The notes: a model not told the origin generated them from the sequence alone. A DNA stretch of 64,000 nucleotides from Ancylostoma caninum (GCA_037903475.1 JBAJFG010000019.1:620001-684000); one strand, 5' to 3'. Shown: positions 12,336 to 24,242, counted from the stretch's first letter. Translations and numbers: made by a program.

Positions 12336-12764
12336 TTAGGTAGAAACAGGCAATGCATTTTGGGGTGGAACAACAATGTTAACATCTGACTCATATATAG
12401 ACTTCAAGGATATACCAGAATCAATTCTAGACTTCAAAGAGGCAATCTCAGATCTCAGTAATTCATTCTCAGTCATCAACTCACTGTTTCTGTTGGAAAG
12501 GCTCTCGTCCTCTTCCATAAGCTCACTGTTCTTGGCCATAAAAGTGCTGAACTCCTCCTTCACATCCAACAGTCGAGCCATTACCACTCTTAGATGCTGC
12601 GGGAGGTTGGCATCATTGAGCAGCAGTTCGACGGCCTGGTCAAAGTTCGGTGGCTGCTGGTCATTGGTGGAGGTCTTCTTCCTCCTTCCACCACGTATCT
12701 GAACACTAGTAGAAGAGACAGGAATCTGCAGAACACAACTCAAGTCGGTAGAATATTGAAACAC
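12336..12764 (-). CDS. Coiled-coil ORF, likely retroelement ORF1-type fragment
   Basis: Intronless 142-codon frame. Residues ~27-45 are basic/polar (GGRRKKTSTNDQQPPNFDQA). From ~65 to ~120 there is an acidic, Leu-rich heptad pattern (LLDVKEEFSTFMAKNSELM..., LSNRNSELMTENELLRSEIA) predicting a coiled coil. Small basic plus coiled-coil proteins of this kind are common as the first ORF of non-LTR retrotransposons, but no reverse transcriptase follows, so the assignment is inference. A second minus-strand frame at 12856-13257 lies just upstream without a recognisable motif. It could equally be an orphan host exon. Confidence 0.4.
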   Translation of the reverse strand: MFQYSTDLSCVLQIPVSSTSVQIRGGRRKKTSTNDQQPPNFDQAVELLLNDANLPQHLRVVMARLLDVKEEFSTFMAKNSELMEEDESLSNRNSELMTENELLRSEIASLKSRIDSGISLKSIYESDVNIVVPPQNALPVST

Positions 12765-13186
12765 CTCAGAAGGCGGCTTTGACTACAAAATGGTCCCAGC
12801 CGCAGGGATGATCACTTGTTGGCTAGCCTCCGTCGATAATATCCAATCGATCCGCTCACACTTCGCGAGTAAAGGAGACGAACGAATTCGCTTTGCTAAC
12901 AAAGGCACAGGAAGGTGGAAGGCACAGGAATACAAGAATACAGACGTTGCACGACGAAGGCTCTCGGGAGGAATTCCGGACGTGTCCAGAAATGCTCAGA
13001 AATATGAGTTTCGGGGAGCAGTTAACGTAGAAGACCGGATGTACCCCAAAGTCACTAAGAGATTCTGCTAAGTATCGGAATGCATGCTTTTCATTGCGCG
13101 CTACTCTGTCTAACAGGCCGGATGCTTCAAGGTGATCATGCGGGAGGAAACTAGTGGTCTTGTCGCTATCCAGCTGTGTTCCATTT

Positions 13187-13351
13187 ATATACAGGGAACT
13201 CCAAACGTACGTAGACAAGAGTCGAGACCGCGGCGCGGCTCTCTTGGGCAGAGTCACGGGAGTTCAGCATAGTGTGCGCCTGCGTCTCTGCCCAAGAGAG
13301 CCGCGCCGCGGTCTCGACTATTGTCTACGTACATTTGGAGTTTCCTATATA
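13187..13351. mobile_element. 165-bp MITE with ~66-bp inverted arms
   Basis: The left arm (13187-13252) and right arm (13286-13351) are near-perfect inverted copies, sharing GTCGAGACCGCGGCGCGGCT and the CTCTTGGGCAGAG core, with a 33-bp spacer. The GC-rich arms contrast with AT-rich surroundings. It lies just downstream of the SDR gene. Confidence 0.8.
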
Positions 13352-13547
13352 TTGTCGTAATTAGCCTTCTTATTAATTGAATCATCGATATCATGGAGAT
13401 GAGCGTAACATGCCAAGAATAGTTCATTATACATATATCACAGAAATCATGGATCGAGATTTATAAATCCTAAATTAGACTCCTATACATACATCCTACG
13501 CTTATAAATCTGTACATAATTGATGAGATCATCAAGCTCGTGATATT

Positions 13548-16500
13548 CTAGGCTCTTACGTCAAGGGAAACTGCCCGCCGTGATTCTTCATAAAGCCTTT
13601 CACAAGCTGCTGGATCCTGGCATTTGTCCACGACTTTGTGGACGGCAAACTCTCTGAAAACAGAGGGACTTTCTATGCATATTTCATGTAGGATTTGTAA
13701 CCACTCCACATTAGGGGCCCCGAAATTTCCAAAGAAATCTTCCGCCGAAACTTTGTAAGGGAGGGGGGATTATTTGCGGTGCTGAACACGAATATCGTTT
13801 TCATTTTGTGCCGTAACCCCATTTTTGTAGGGTTTGTAGAGTCACTGCAGATACTGTACCTCATGGAATTCGCTCATATTTTGCATTGCTTGAGATGCTG
13901 AACACGACCACGAACGCCATTTTTACGGGAATACGGCAGGTATACGGGAGTGAGTTAGGAGAAAATGCCGATTTTAGGTAGAAAACGAGGGTGTCATGCA
14001 AAATAATGTTGATTATCGCGATCAGCACCTAGAACAATCCCTTTACGCAAAATTTTAGAGGATTCTGTGTAACGTATCTACCGTGTACCTACTGTGACCC
14101 TACAAAAATGGGATTGCGGTACAAAACGAATACGATATTCGTGTTCAGCACTTCGAATAACCCCTATACACCAAGTTCCGACGAAAAAAAATTTTTTGAA
14201 AATTTTGGTGTCCTGATGTGGAATAGTGCACATTCATGTCATATCCAGAGGAAAGTAATCGAATCGTAACTTCACCTGAAGTACTGTCCGTTACTCTTCC
14301 CCAGCTTTCTGCTAAGCGCCAAGAAAACAGGCATTTGAGCTCCATCCTCGACGGTTTTGAGCACGAACCACATTATCGGCCTTAATAATAACGCATCATT
14401 GAAACACGCACTAAAGTCCTTACGCGTAATCGGCGGAAAATTTTCGAGCGTGCCCAGCATGGAGAGCATCCGCGGCGCGGCCTTCTTGTGGCAGCGGTCC
14501 CCCGTTGTTCGTCACATTTTTGGCCCAGGTGAGTGTTTTTCCTTCTTTTTTTTTTTCTTCGATTGAAGTTTATCTGAAGGTATGAGGCTGACCGATGTCA
14601 ACCGGACGGCCCCGCATGCCTCATAAAAACAATAGTGCGAAATAATGAGGCATGCGGGGCCGTCCGTCGATATCTGTCAGCCACAGGCCTCACAGCTTCA
14701 GATAAACTTCAGTTAAAGAAAAAATGAAAGAAAAACACTCACCTGTGCCAAGAATCTGACGAACGACTGGGGACCGCTGCCACAAGAGAGCCACGCCGCG
14801 CACGCGCCGCATGCTGAGCGCGCCCGAAAATTTTCCGCCCATTGCGCGTAAGGACTTTACATATTCCTCAATGCACAAAAAGCCCAGTTTGTTTTTGTGA
14901 ATACCGCGGCGTAATCTTCGATTGCTCGATTATACACATATAAGAACGGCGGAAAGGCAGTACTTGCAGATGCTGTTTTTTCAGTTCTGGGAAAGATTCA
15001 TGGACATCTAGAACTGCAAAGAAATGGGAGCGAGCGATGGAAGGCAGTGATTGGAAGACCAAATTAGCAATCCCATCTGTTTCGAATAGTTATATAACAT
15101 TGAAAAATCTATTGATGAAGTAGTTCGTTTCCGTTCACAACGCAAGTATTGTTGGAAGTGAACAAATACCAGTAAATAAATAATAGTAAATCATAGCATT
15201 AGTATTGGAAGACTTTGTGACCGAAACATCCAAATGTTACAATGGTAGATATTACTATAAATGTAACATCTCATCCATTGTGTAATATGTATCTTATCAA
15301 TATTTTGCTCACCTAAATACTATGCGAACCCATTGATACCCTGACTCCTTGAGTATGTTGGAGTCGACGTTGCCTGGGTGGCAAACCATAGCTGACACGG
15401 ATAGCCTTTGCTTTTCTATAACCTTAGCAAGGTGTCTTGTGTACATGACCTGAAAAAGGAAAATAGGCCGGCAATTAGAGAGATTTTGATGAGAATAAAT
15501 AGAGGGTGGAATCTCTGCAAATGTTTTTACTATCATAATATCCGAAGTAGAGGTACATAACGTTGAATACAACAACAACCGAACAATAATAACCTGAGCC
15601 ATCTTGCTCCTATTGTACGCCATCATACCACCGTATCGCTCCGGGTCATTCACTACATGTGAGCTGGAATTATGCTATAGTCATTTTGAGGGTCCCGTTT
15701 GTGTACAACCCTATTGTTTCAATACCTATGCACCAGTGGCGGACGCAGAAGGTGGGCGGGAGGGCGGGGGGGGGGGGCGTGGGCAAAAAGTGGGGTCTCC
15801 GCCGCTTTGGGGAAACAGATGGAAAATAAAATTAATAAAAATATTAATTACAATCGTATATATATTAAATATAATAATAAAAATAAACAAATAAAAATGA
15901 ACTAATACAAAAACTTTATTAGAAACAATTAAAAATAAACTAGTATAAGAACTTCATCAGTATTGTAAAGTAATTTCGAAAATCTCCCCCCCCCCCCTCC
16001 CTGCGTCCGCCACTGCTATGCACATAATTCATTTAAATTTTGAGCTTTTCTCGATAGCAATGCATGTATACATTTACCTGACGCTATCGGCGTATTCGTA
16101 AAGCATCGACGATACGTTTATTATTCGACCATCCGACGACCTTGAAATTAGTGGCAGCAGGAGCTCGCAAAGCAGAAAATGGCCTGTAGTAGAAAAAATT
16201 AACAAAAGTTTCGAAACCCACAGAATCCAACATCAGCAATATGTCCTCACCAAAACAGACAGCCCCATTTGTACAGTCCGTTTCAAAACCGGCGATAATT
16301 GAGTATTTATGCCTATGATCTACATTTCTCGCTTATCTCTCCGAATAGGGCACTATTTTTTGCGTTTTCTCTTTCTCTAATATCTTCACAACTACGCTCA
16401 CCAGTGAAACACACTACATCTACGAGTGAGGACACTAGTTTTGAAGCAGTATATCAGCGCAGATGTCATAGTTTCTGTGAAATGAATCTTATGCATCCAT

Positions 16501-19500
16501 ACTAGATTGCTGACCCAATTGAAGTTGAATAAATTCAATTAATTCAATGGGTAACTTTAGAGCCCATGTAAAAAATCGTGAAACTCCGAAAGTAAAAAAA
16601 AATCCGCAGCATTTCATTCTTTTCTTACCCCGGAAGCTGACATTCGAATACTCAATACATGTAATGCATTTGGTCCTCCCCCCTTCCCCCTTGCCTCTTC
16701 CTCTCACGTACTGACAGCATAATATTAGGTTGGTGCATAAATAATGTGCGTTTATAACGCTTATTTTAAAACATTGTAACTCGCTTCAGCTCGTCAGCAA
16801 AACTTGAAGTCGTTGCAATCCAATCGGAAAGCCTTTAAGCCTTCGCAGTCGCAAAAATGTTCCATATTCCCCGTACATTTCAAATGCAACCTCTTGGAAT
16901 CGACGAATGCCCGAGAACCATTTCCGATATATTCTCTTATTTTTCTAGGGACTCTGCTGATCATGTAATAATATCTCAGGCGGAGTTCCTTAGCCTCCAG
17001 TTCGTACACAGTCTGCTGTGCAGACATGTAACTGTGAGGTTGTAAGAGAATTGAATCCTTTCTTTTCAAAGACGGTGCGCTGACACACTCAGGTTGCTGG
17101 CTCGTTTCGTTGATATCTCTGCGATGCACTTCAATAGAAAGCCCTGGCCAGTCGCTAACTCGCTGAGCAGAACAGAGAATTTTTTCTATCCTTTGCTTCA
17201 CTCTTTGAAGCACTCACAAATATATAGTTACTTGTATTATCATTTGTCGTTCTGGAAGACGTCGTATGGTTGACCTAATGCATGGGGACGCCAACCTAGA
17301 ATATTCATGTGCGAAGGTGCTTACTCATCTTGCAATCTCCTCTATTATAGATCTTTGTTATACTATTTTCATGTGCAAAATTAGGGAACATGAGGTGCTG
17401 AGGATCTAACATTCACAAACTGAACCATGTCAGAAATAATCGCACCTAGCACTTACCCAAGTAGTTGCACTGCCAAGTCTTCTCGAAACCGTCGACAGTT
17501 TTCGTGAAAGTTGGCACGCACAAAACCCCCGCATTGCAGATGAGCACGTCCAGGTGAGGCACTTCTGAACACGTCTCGCGTTAGTCGTTAGTCCATTTGC
17601 ACCTATACATATGTAGTGCACACTTCTCTTTCGATTAGCACTGTATGTATCTTCTCTATTCAGCATTGAAGAAGAAGGCCAGTATGGACGTGGGAACGAA
17701 TAAAAACCCTTGAAGGAGGAGCGGAAAATCGGAAAACGGAAGATATTTCTGTTCTTCTAACTTCAAATTAAATCATTTGATATGCATGGAATGAATACTT
17801 GCTAACTAACTATACTTATACATATGCTTTGGATATATAGCTTTGAGGATCCTGCCACATCAACTATGCGCTGAATTCCGCTTCTCATGCTAGCTCGTCT
17901 AGATTGCGGCTCTTCCAATGCAGACCAATTCATTTTTTTTTCTTGAAAATCGGGTGACATATTAATTCTAAGACGGAAACTTGCTCAAATTTCAGCCAAT
18001 TGTTCGAAAATATTTTATAAGGCCTCGAAATGTGCGCGTTGTTGCCTCAATCCATGATGTGCATGGTGAAGACAGAGACCCTTGCTTACCTACCGTACAA
18101 GTACAATACTGCTCCTAATCCTTGCAAAAAGGACGCGCGCGACGCACTAATACGTCGCAAAGCGTCTCCCCTTCCTAATTTTCTTAGAAATAAGAATATC
18201 TAATTTTTCTGAATATATGGATTCTCTGTGTTACAACGGATCACGTGATTCATGAATTTTTGAATATTACTCTCTATACCGTCAAAAACATCGCTAGAAA
18301 TTTAAGCGGACTTCCTTGTACCTGATCGCCTCAATCCAGAGTGATCAAAATACTACATATTTAATGGTATTTTCTGCAGAGCAAAAAGCACAATGTTGAA
18401 AAGTTCATATACCATAAGATTCGCCATGAAATGCACAATTTGGCTTTTCAAGAAAAATTGGAATTGGTTTCATTTTAGGGATGTTATGAAAGAGCGACGC
18501 TTTGCGACGGTTTGACGCGTCGCGCACGTCCTTTTTGCAATGATTAGGAGCAGTATTGCACATTATTTTCCCTTGGCTACTAAAAATTACATTACTGCAG
18601 TATAAAATCTTGTATTCTGCGATATCTTTCAGTGTAACCCCGTATTTACTTACCACTGAAAAGTTAAGCTCCCACATACATAGAATAAAGTGCTACTCAA
18701 ATCAAAGGAGATACGTGAACGAGCTTGAGACGACGTGACCAAAGGATGCATGTACAATCGAACCAGTCGTAAAACAATGTATATTATCAGGTGCAGTTTG
18801 TGACACGCCCCTATTTGGATAGATTTTTCTATCCACAGCGATGTTCTTTCCTAAGAATGAGATGATCTTCACACAGCCATTTAGAGCATGGTACTTATAA
18901 CAGATCTTGAAGGACGGCAGGACAGCGGAGTCACTGACGCTGTGTAAAAGTTTCGTTCTACAAACGCTGCTGGGCTTGCGTCCTATCACTCATTCGTAGG
19001 CAATGAAGAAAACCCTTTGCACTGTCTTCTTAACATTTTTTCTGGGAAAATTCTGGGGCACAATGAGCTGGGAAGTTGTGTAAGGAATTTATTGCGCATC
19101 GAAGCATTATCTCGCCTAAACTAAACCTAACCTAAGCTTGTACGACATTGTTGAGTCAAAATATTTTACTTCCAATAACATCGATCGTTTCCAGCAATCC
19201 AATTATGGATTTAGCGGTTTTCCATGTATAGCAAAGACAAGTATGTGTTAGTGGGAATCGCTCACATGCAAGTTAATTTATCTTATATGTAGAGTTTTAA
19301 AAATTTTGCTCACTCCAACATAATAAAACGACAGAAGACCGATTTCAGAATTTAACGATCTACACATTCCCTGCAAACAAACAAATGCGCATTCACCTTT
19401 TGTAAAATTCTTTGCGAATTTTCGCAGAGATTCCAAGTTCGCCAGATCGACAAATCGCAAGATAAGACGCTTTGGATTACATCCTTCCTGAAGTAGCATC

Positions 19501-22500
19501 AAATGATAGAATAGTTTTATGTCGCATTTAACTGTGAGTACATAGGGGAGATTGATGGACCTCTTCATATGCGGAAAATTGAACACAAAAAAGGGAAGCG
19601 AGAATTAGTACTACGGCTGGCATGAAGACTAAATAAAAAGGTTGCTAGAAGAGTGCTTGCGCTCTATCACGCTTTATCTGGGAGGATTTTAAAAAACCAA
19701 CAGCAAAATGTCAGTTCATGTCGAGAATCAATGACTTTTTAACAAGGCAAACCAAATTCTTCGACGCGCCATGGAAAACTCTTCCGGAACAGGTTGAGCG
19801 ATTGAACAAAGCGCGCATATCTGATTGAGTAACATAATAAGTGATGTGCTACATAGATATCCAACTTTGTTTCGTACTTTGTTCCTTCTCCTGTCTACAA
19901 TGCAAAACGATAGCTTTATTTTTGTACCCATCAACAACTCTCCAATCCGTTCACCAAAGAAGAAAAATATTTGTTCCTTTGAATTAAGTGCGCTAATCAA
20001 TTGCCGAGATTAGAATGGGCCATCCTTCTGTCATCCTTAAAATAGCGGCCTAAAGGCAGCACCCACGCAGCGTTTTGTGTCAGAGATTTTGATCGTTCGG
20101 ATACTTAGCAGTGGTCGCCTGGTGGAAATGGATACCGCCTTTTTGTAGGATTTGACAAAATTAATCACTGCCTCCGTGTTCATCATAGTGCTAAGCCTAG
20201 GAATATAGGAAAATCTGTGAAGTCGAAACTTCTGTGGGCGCTGCCTTTAAATCTTCTTCTTCAGCGTTTGCTTGGTTCTTGACGCCATTTAGCCCTACCA
20301 AGCGCTTGGTCCAGGTGGATTCCAGCCTCCTTAAGACCGGTGTGGAGCGTGTCAAGCCAGCATTGCTTTGGTGGATCTTTTGGCCGTTTTCCGGAGACTT
20401 CGAGATCAAGGCCGACTTTGCGGACGGTTCCCTCCTCGGCACGCAGAACATGGCCATACCATCGCAGACGAGATTCGCGAAGTTTATCAGATATCGCCAC
20501 AACGCTAAACCGATTCCTGATGTCCTCGTTGCAGATTCGACCGAGTCGCGTCACTCCGGCCATCCACAGCATCTTCATCTCCATAGCGCTGAGGCGACGT
20601 TTTACTTCCTTGGTTGCAGGCCAACATTCGGCGCCATAGAGAGCAACGGGACGGACAACGGTACGATAGATCTTGGATTTCAGTCGGTCCGGGATCTTCT
20701 TGCCGCACAGCCATGCGCAGTTAACTCGGGCTACAACTTCATGACAAAGGCCGCCGTCAGATGAAATTCCTGACCCAAGGTATTTAAACACTTCCGTTCT
20801 GGATAATTCTGCGCCGTCTACGCTTATGGTACCGGGCTGATCCACGCTGGTTGTTAAATACTCCGTCTTTCTGACGTTAAGACGTAGACCGAAGCGTGCA
20901 AGTTGGTCACTCCAACCTGTGTCAGCCGCTCGAGTTCTTGCCTGCCTTCGGACGAGAGCATGACGTCGTCTGCGTACAACAAAGTCCACAGCGTGGGCTT
21001 CTGCAGATCCCGTGTTACAACATTCATCGCCAATGAAGAGGAGCGGGGGCAAAGCAGAGCCTTGGTGCACACCAACGGAAATGGGGAAATCCGTCGACGT
21101 GCCGGCAGCCGCCTGCACGTGACTTCTTGGACTGGTGTAAAGAATCCGAACCCATTCGATAAGTTCTTCACGAACGCCATGCTGACGAAGAGCGTACCAC
21201 ATGACTTCGTGGGGCAATGTCTTTTCTAGGCCTAGGAAGGCGAGATGCAGCGGCTTTTGTTTCTCACGGTGCTTTTTGACCAAGAGATGTGCAGCATGCA
21301 TGGCATCAGTGGTGCCGCACCCGGCTACAAATCCGCAATGGTTAGCGGAGAGCCGCACGATGTCGCGACTCCCGCGGTCAATAACATGCTTAAAAACCTT
21401 CATGGTATGGGACAGCAGGCGGATAGGTCGGTAGTTAGCGCAGTCAGCGGGACTGCCGTCGCGCTTCCATATCGGAAATGTGGTGCTTCGCTGCCAATCC
21501 GAGGGCACTCTCTTTTCTGCCACTATCTGGTTAAAGAACCCCGCCAGCCAAGCAGCAGATCCGCAGCATTGTTACTTCCATAGATCCACTGCCACGTCAT
21601 CGGGACCAGCCACTTTATGGGACATTATCCGCTTCGGCGCTGTCTCCTTCTCCTCGGCAGTGATTGCCTGCACGGGGTCGTAGGTTGGCGAGATATAGGG
21701 AATGGGTGGGTGGGCGAATTCCTCTGTCGAGACTTTCTCGAAGTAATCACGCCATCGCCTCATCGCCTTCCTGCGGTCCATTAGAAGGTAGCCGTGCTCA
21801 TCGTTGACGTCACAGAACTTCTCGATATCTTCTATCTGACGTTTACGAGATTTCGCGAGCCGGTATACGAGCCGTTCGCCATCCTTCGTGTCTAGCTTCT
21901 TTCCGAACTCCACGTAATGTGCGGTTTTCGCTACCGCCACAGCCTTTTTCGCCGCTCTCTTCGCTTCGCAGTATTTGCGCCAACGGTCGTCTGTCTTGCT
22001 GTCCAGGAAGGCATGGTACTTGCGCTTCTTCTATCGAACCCTCGACTTCACTTCGTCCGTCTATAGCCAAGGTTGCTTGTCTGTCTTCCGTCAACCCGGT
22101 TCAGTCGCACCAAATTCAGACCGCGCTGCCTCTACTACCACATCTGCTGCTTTCCGCCACGTTTCCTCAACACTCAACTGGCGGTAGCTGAATGTGAGAT
22201 ATGACCACGGCCTCTTCCTGCTTCAATCTCCACCACTTGATTCGAGCTGGTCCGCATCTCTCCTCGTACTTCCTCTTTGGTGGAGTGATTTTCAATGTAC
22301 AGATCAGCGGCCGATGTTGTGTCTCTATCGTCTCATATGGCACGACCTTCACGTCCATGACCGGCTTTCGATCTTGACGACGCAAAAGTACATAGACGAT
22401 CTTTGTCTTCGTATTGCTGGTATAGAAGGAAACAAGATGGGACGTACGGTTTTGAAACCATGTGTTCGTTACGACGAGGTAGTGAGACTCGGCGTATTCA

Positions 22501-24242
22501 AGAATGCATTCATCATCATCGTTACGTGTCCCGTAGCCGAACACACCATGACAAATGTAGTCGCTCCTCGTTTCTCCCACGTGACCACTGAGGTCTCCCG
22601 CAACGACAGGCGTATCCTCCTTGGGTACCTTTGCTGGCTTCTCAAACGCCCAGAAGTCGTCCTTGATACGCTAAGAACAGCCAGTTTGTGGAGCGCATGC
22701 CGAGAGGTGGAGTCGCAGTTCTACAGGTGCGATGACAACTTTCATAAGCCGATCATCGAAACGCTGGACTACTGCTATTGCGTCCTGGTAGCGTTCTGAG
22801 ACTACGACTCCGACTCCACTTCTAGTACCTGCACTGCCATGGTAAACGAGTTTGTAACCACATCCTATGTCCTTCGACTTACTGCCTGACCATCTCGTCT
22901 CCTGAACCGAGCATATGTCGATTCTTGTGCGCTCCAGTGCGGCTGCTAGCTCGCACGAGCGGCCTGTCAATGCGCGTCTTGGCTACGTTGTCCTCCTTAA
23001 CGACTCGCCTGCTTGCCCCCCCCCCCCCCCCCCCCCCCGATGCCGCCGTTCAAGAAGCATCGGGGACCCTCGCATACTTTTCACAATAACCGGGCCCCAA
23101 AAGTGCGCGACGACTCCCGTGTACGCCGTAGTTTTCTTCTCCAGCACTGTTGACGTCATAACCATACGACGTGACGTGGGTCTTCTTCGGTCAGCCGGTC
23201 ACCACGGCCTGTCGCCGGCATTCGAATGTTGAGGGGTAGGATTTCCTTCCCCCTAGACGAGGGAATTACTTGTTAAAGGCGACCACAGATCGCCTCTCAT
23301 GCGCTCCCCAGTCGTCAGAATGCGAGCTTTTGGCTAAATCCGAACTGCAGGGTACAGCCAACATGAGGCATTAGCACACACCCACACGCGCGAGTGCGTG
23401 TTCACACTTATATGCCGGCCATACATATGTGTCGAATCCAGCAATGTCAAACTAAGGAGTCTATCCTCTAGATCTACCCGCGTCGTAGGGCTGCTTTAGA
23501 TCCGCGGCAAAACCCTTATCTGCCACCTGGGGTCGCGCCAGGTAGCCTCGCAGCAAATCGGCTGGGATCCCTCGTAGAAGGAGATTCGTGGTGGGCGCTG
23601 CCTTTAAATAGACTAATAAATATTATAAAGAGCATTCTGTCATGCAGGAGACGGAATGACTACAACAAATGATGTATCAAAAATCCACTTGTGGAGCGGG
23701 GAAGCGTGCTTGAGGCATTATCGCTTTCTTCCATATTATGTACGTTCAAGCATTTTTTCAAATCTTTAAACCTCCTCGAGCCTTCGTATTGAATCCAAGC
23801 CTCTTTGCTTGTCGCGCACCAACATGTACACCGTCGCACCACGCCGATTTAACTCCGCTGTCACAGCCTGTCCTGCAAACTTACTTCCTTGAAAATGCTA
23901 TTCAGATTCACTTGTATTGAAAACCCCTGCAGGATGGCATTCCAGGATACTACATTGCTCCAGTAGTCCAAAGTTGTGTTCAATTCGTTGGCACTGTCAG
24001 CGCAAAGCTCAAAACCTACCGATGCCGGAGTTTGCTCCCGTAATGGCAATGATCTTCCCATCGGCTCGTACATCCTCTTCGTAGCGCACTCCTCTTATGT
24101 ATTTCCTAAATAGAACAGGTGCGGTCCAGACTATTAAATTTTCCTTAGAACTAGTAGCAAAGCACCTGCAGTAAAATAACGAAGCGGCAATAATGACTGC
24201 TATTGTCGCATAGTAGAGAGCAGCCTCTTCCGTATGGTACAT
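13548..24242 (-). CDS. Short-chain dehydrogenase/reductase, membrane-anchored, retinol-dehydrogenase-like
   Basis: Eight minus-strand exons join in phase: 24242-24020, 23872-23772, 19487-19397, 17564-17457, 16183-16078, 15663-15594, 15449-15313 and 13653-13548 (stop TAG), giving 313 codons. Residues ~10-28 form a hydrophobic N-terminal anchor. The Rossmann nucleotide-binding motif TGANSGIG is at ~68-75 and is split across exons 1 and 2. VYMLVRD follows, then a VDLANLESL acidic strand, the LICNAG motif, INVSS with the catalytic Ser, and YNRSK with catalytic Tyr and Lys. CHPGNVDS is the post-catalytic loop. These define a classical NAD(P)-dependent SDR resembling RDH/DHRS enzymes, probably ER-membrane bound; the substrate cannot be told. 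Oddity: between ESGYQWVRIVF (exon 7) and the last exon, the roughly 50 residues usual in the family are absent although the phase fits. An upstream in-frame Met at 24335 is possible; I chose 24242 because it gives the short lumenal tail usual in the family. Confidence 0.8.
13780..14180. repeat. Dispersed GAACACGAATATC / CCCTACAAAAATGGG repeats in inverted pairs
   Basis: The sequence TGCTGAACACGAATATCGTT with a following GTAACCCCATTTTTGTAGGG block (13780-13835) recurs inverted at 14098-14155 (CCCTACAAAAATGGG then ATATTCGTGTTCAGCA). A partial copy is at 13895-13925. Related blocks occur in the 117-bp tandem at 10.7-10.9 kb and at 55.9-58.8 kb. Confidence 0.6.
14393..14877. mobile_element. 485-bp foldback element
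   Basis: Two long inverted arms: the left contains AAGTCCTTACGCGTAATCGG, CGGAAAATTTTCGAGCG, CAGGTGAGTGTTTTTCCTTC and TGAGGCATGCGGGGCCGTCC (inverted form), and the right mirrors these in reverse order. The centre is about 14638. Both arms keep a CAGGTGAGTG splice-donor-like sequence. It lies in the last intron of the SDR gene. Confidence 0.8.
15734..16015. mobile_element. hAT-type MITE, copy 1, with 8-bp target duplication
   Basis: The terminal inverted repeats CAGTGGCGGACGCAG and CTGCGTCCGCCACTG bound a 282-bp element. It is flanked by the exact 8-bp direct repeat CTATGCAC (15726-15733 and 16016-16023), the target-site length of hAT transposons. The interior is G-rich or C-rich next to the ends and AT-rich in the middle. 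It fills most of the 414-bp intron between SDR exons 5 and 6. Related copies are at 38146 and 54549. Confidence 0.85.
16726..16790. mobile_element. Solo mariner-type terminal sequence
   Basis: ATTAGGTTGGTGCATAAATA resembles the consensus start of many mariner elements (TTAGGTTGGTGC...). No matching inverted end was found nearby, so this is probably a truncated remnant. Confidence 0.35.
18103..18558. mobile_element. 456-bp MITE with ~40-65-bp inverted ends
   Basis: The left end AATACTGCTCCTAATCCTTG plus GCAAAAAGGACGCGCGCGAC is mirrored at the right by CGTCGCGCACGTCCTTTTTG and TGATTAGGAGCAGTATTG. An inner pair CGTCGCAAAGCGTC / GACGCTTTGCGACG extends the arms. It is located in SDR intron 3. Confidence 0.75.
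20051..20250. mobile_element. TTAA-type MITE (AGGCAGC ends) hit by the LINE
   Basis: Inverted ends: TAAAGGCAGCACCCACGCAG at the left and GTGGGCGCTGCCTTTAA at the right. The latter is repeated at 23591-23609 on the far side of the LINE, consistent with the LINE having inserted at this end. The termini match the TTAAAGGCAG family at 28.8-38.0 kb. Confidence 0.5.
20261..21940 (-). pseudogene. LINE-1 reverse transcriptase, frame-broken
   Basis: The frame 21940-21572 holds the pre-RT region (AGPDDVAVDLWK). A 420-codon frame 21523-20261 carries RT blocks (STTFPIWKRDGSPADCANYR, GFVAGCGTTDAMHAAHLL), degenerate versions of the catalytic loop, and the C-terminal LRWYGHVLRAEEG and PKQCWLDT motifs typical of nematode LINE ORFs. 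The catalytic YADD motif lies at 20965-20976 but in a different frame (open 21180-20854), so the frame slips out and back around the active site. Confidence 0.8.
22167..22970 (-). pseudogene. LINE-1 endonuclease domain, frame-broken
   Basis: The minus-strand frame 22970-22671 contains CSVQETRWSGSKSKDIG, with the QETRW catalytic Glu motif of APE-type endonucleases, and SGVGVVVSERY. A shifted frame at 22580-22167 continues the domain (FGYGTRNDDDE..., LVVTNTWFQ, RPLIC). At least one frameshift separates them. The domain nicks target DNA to prime reverse transcription. Confidence 0.7.

Larger units (their letters stand above)
20253..23590 (-). mobile_element. RTE-like LINE retrotransposon (LINE-1 of window), near full length but decayed
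   Basis: A 3.34-kb element on the minus strand, inside intron 2 of the SDR gene and in the same orientation. The 19-bp direct repeat GTGGGCGCTGCCTTTAAAT at 20234-20252 and 23591-23609 fits a target-site duplication. The coding strand encodes an APE-type endonuclease region and then a reverse transcriptase. Several frameshifts break it, so it is a dead copy. A run of about 20 C at 23018-23038 lies in the 5' part. At the 3' end is a short GAAGAAGAAG, the kind of short simple repeat RTE elements end with. Confidence 0.8.

Noticed and set aside
20234..20764. 176-codon plus-strand ORF
   Set aside because: Shadow of the LINE reverse transcriptase on the opposite strand.
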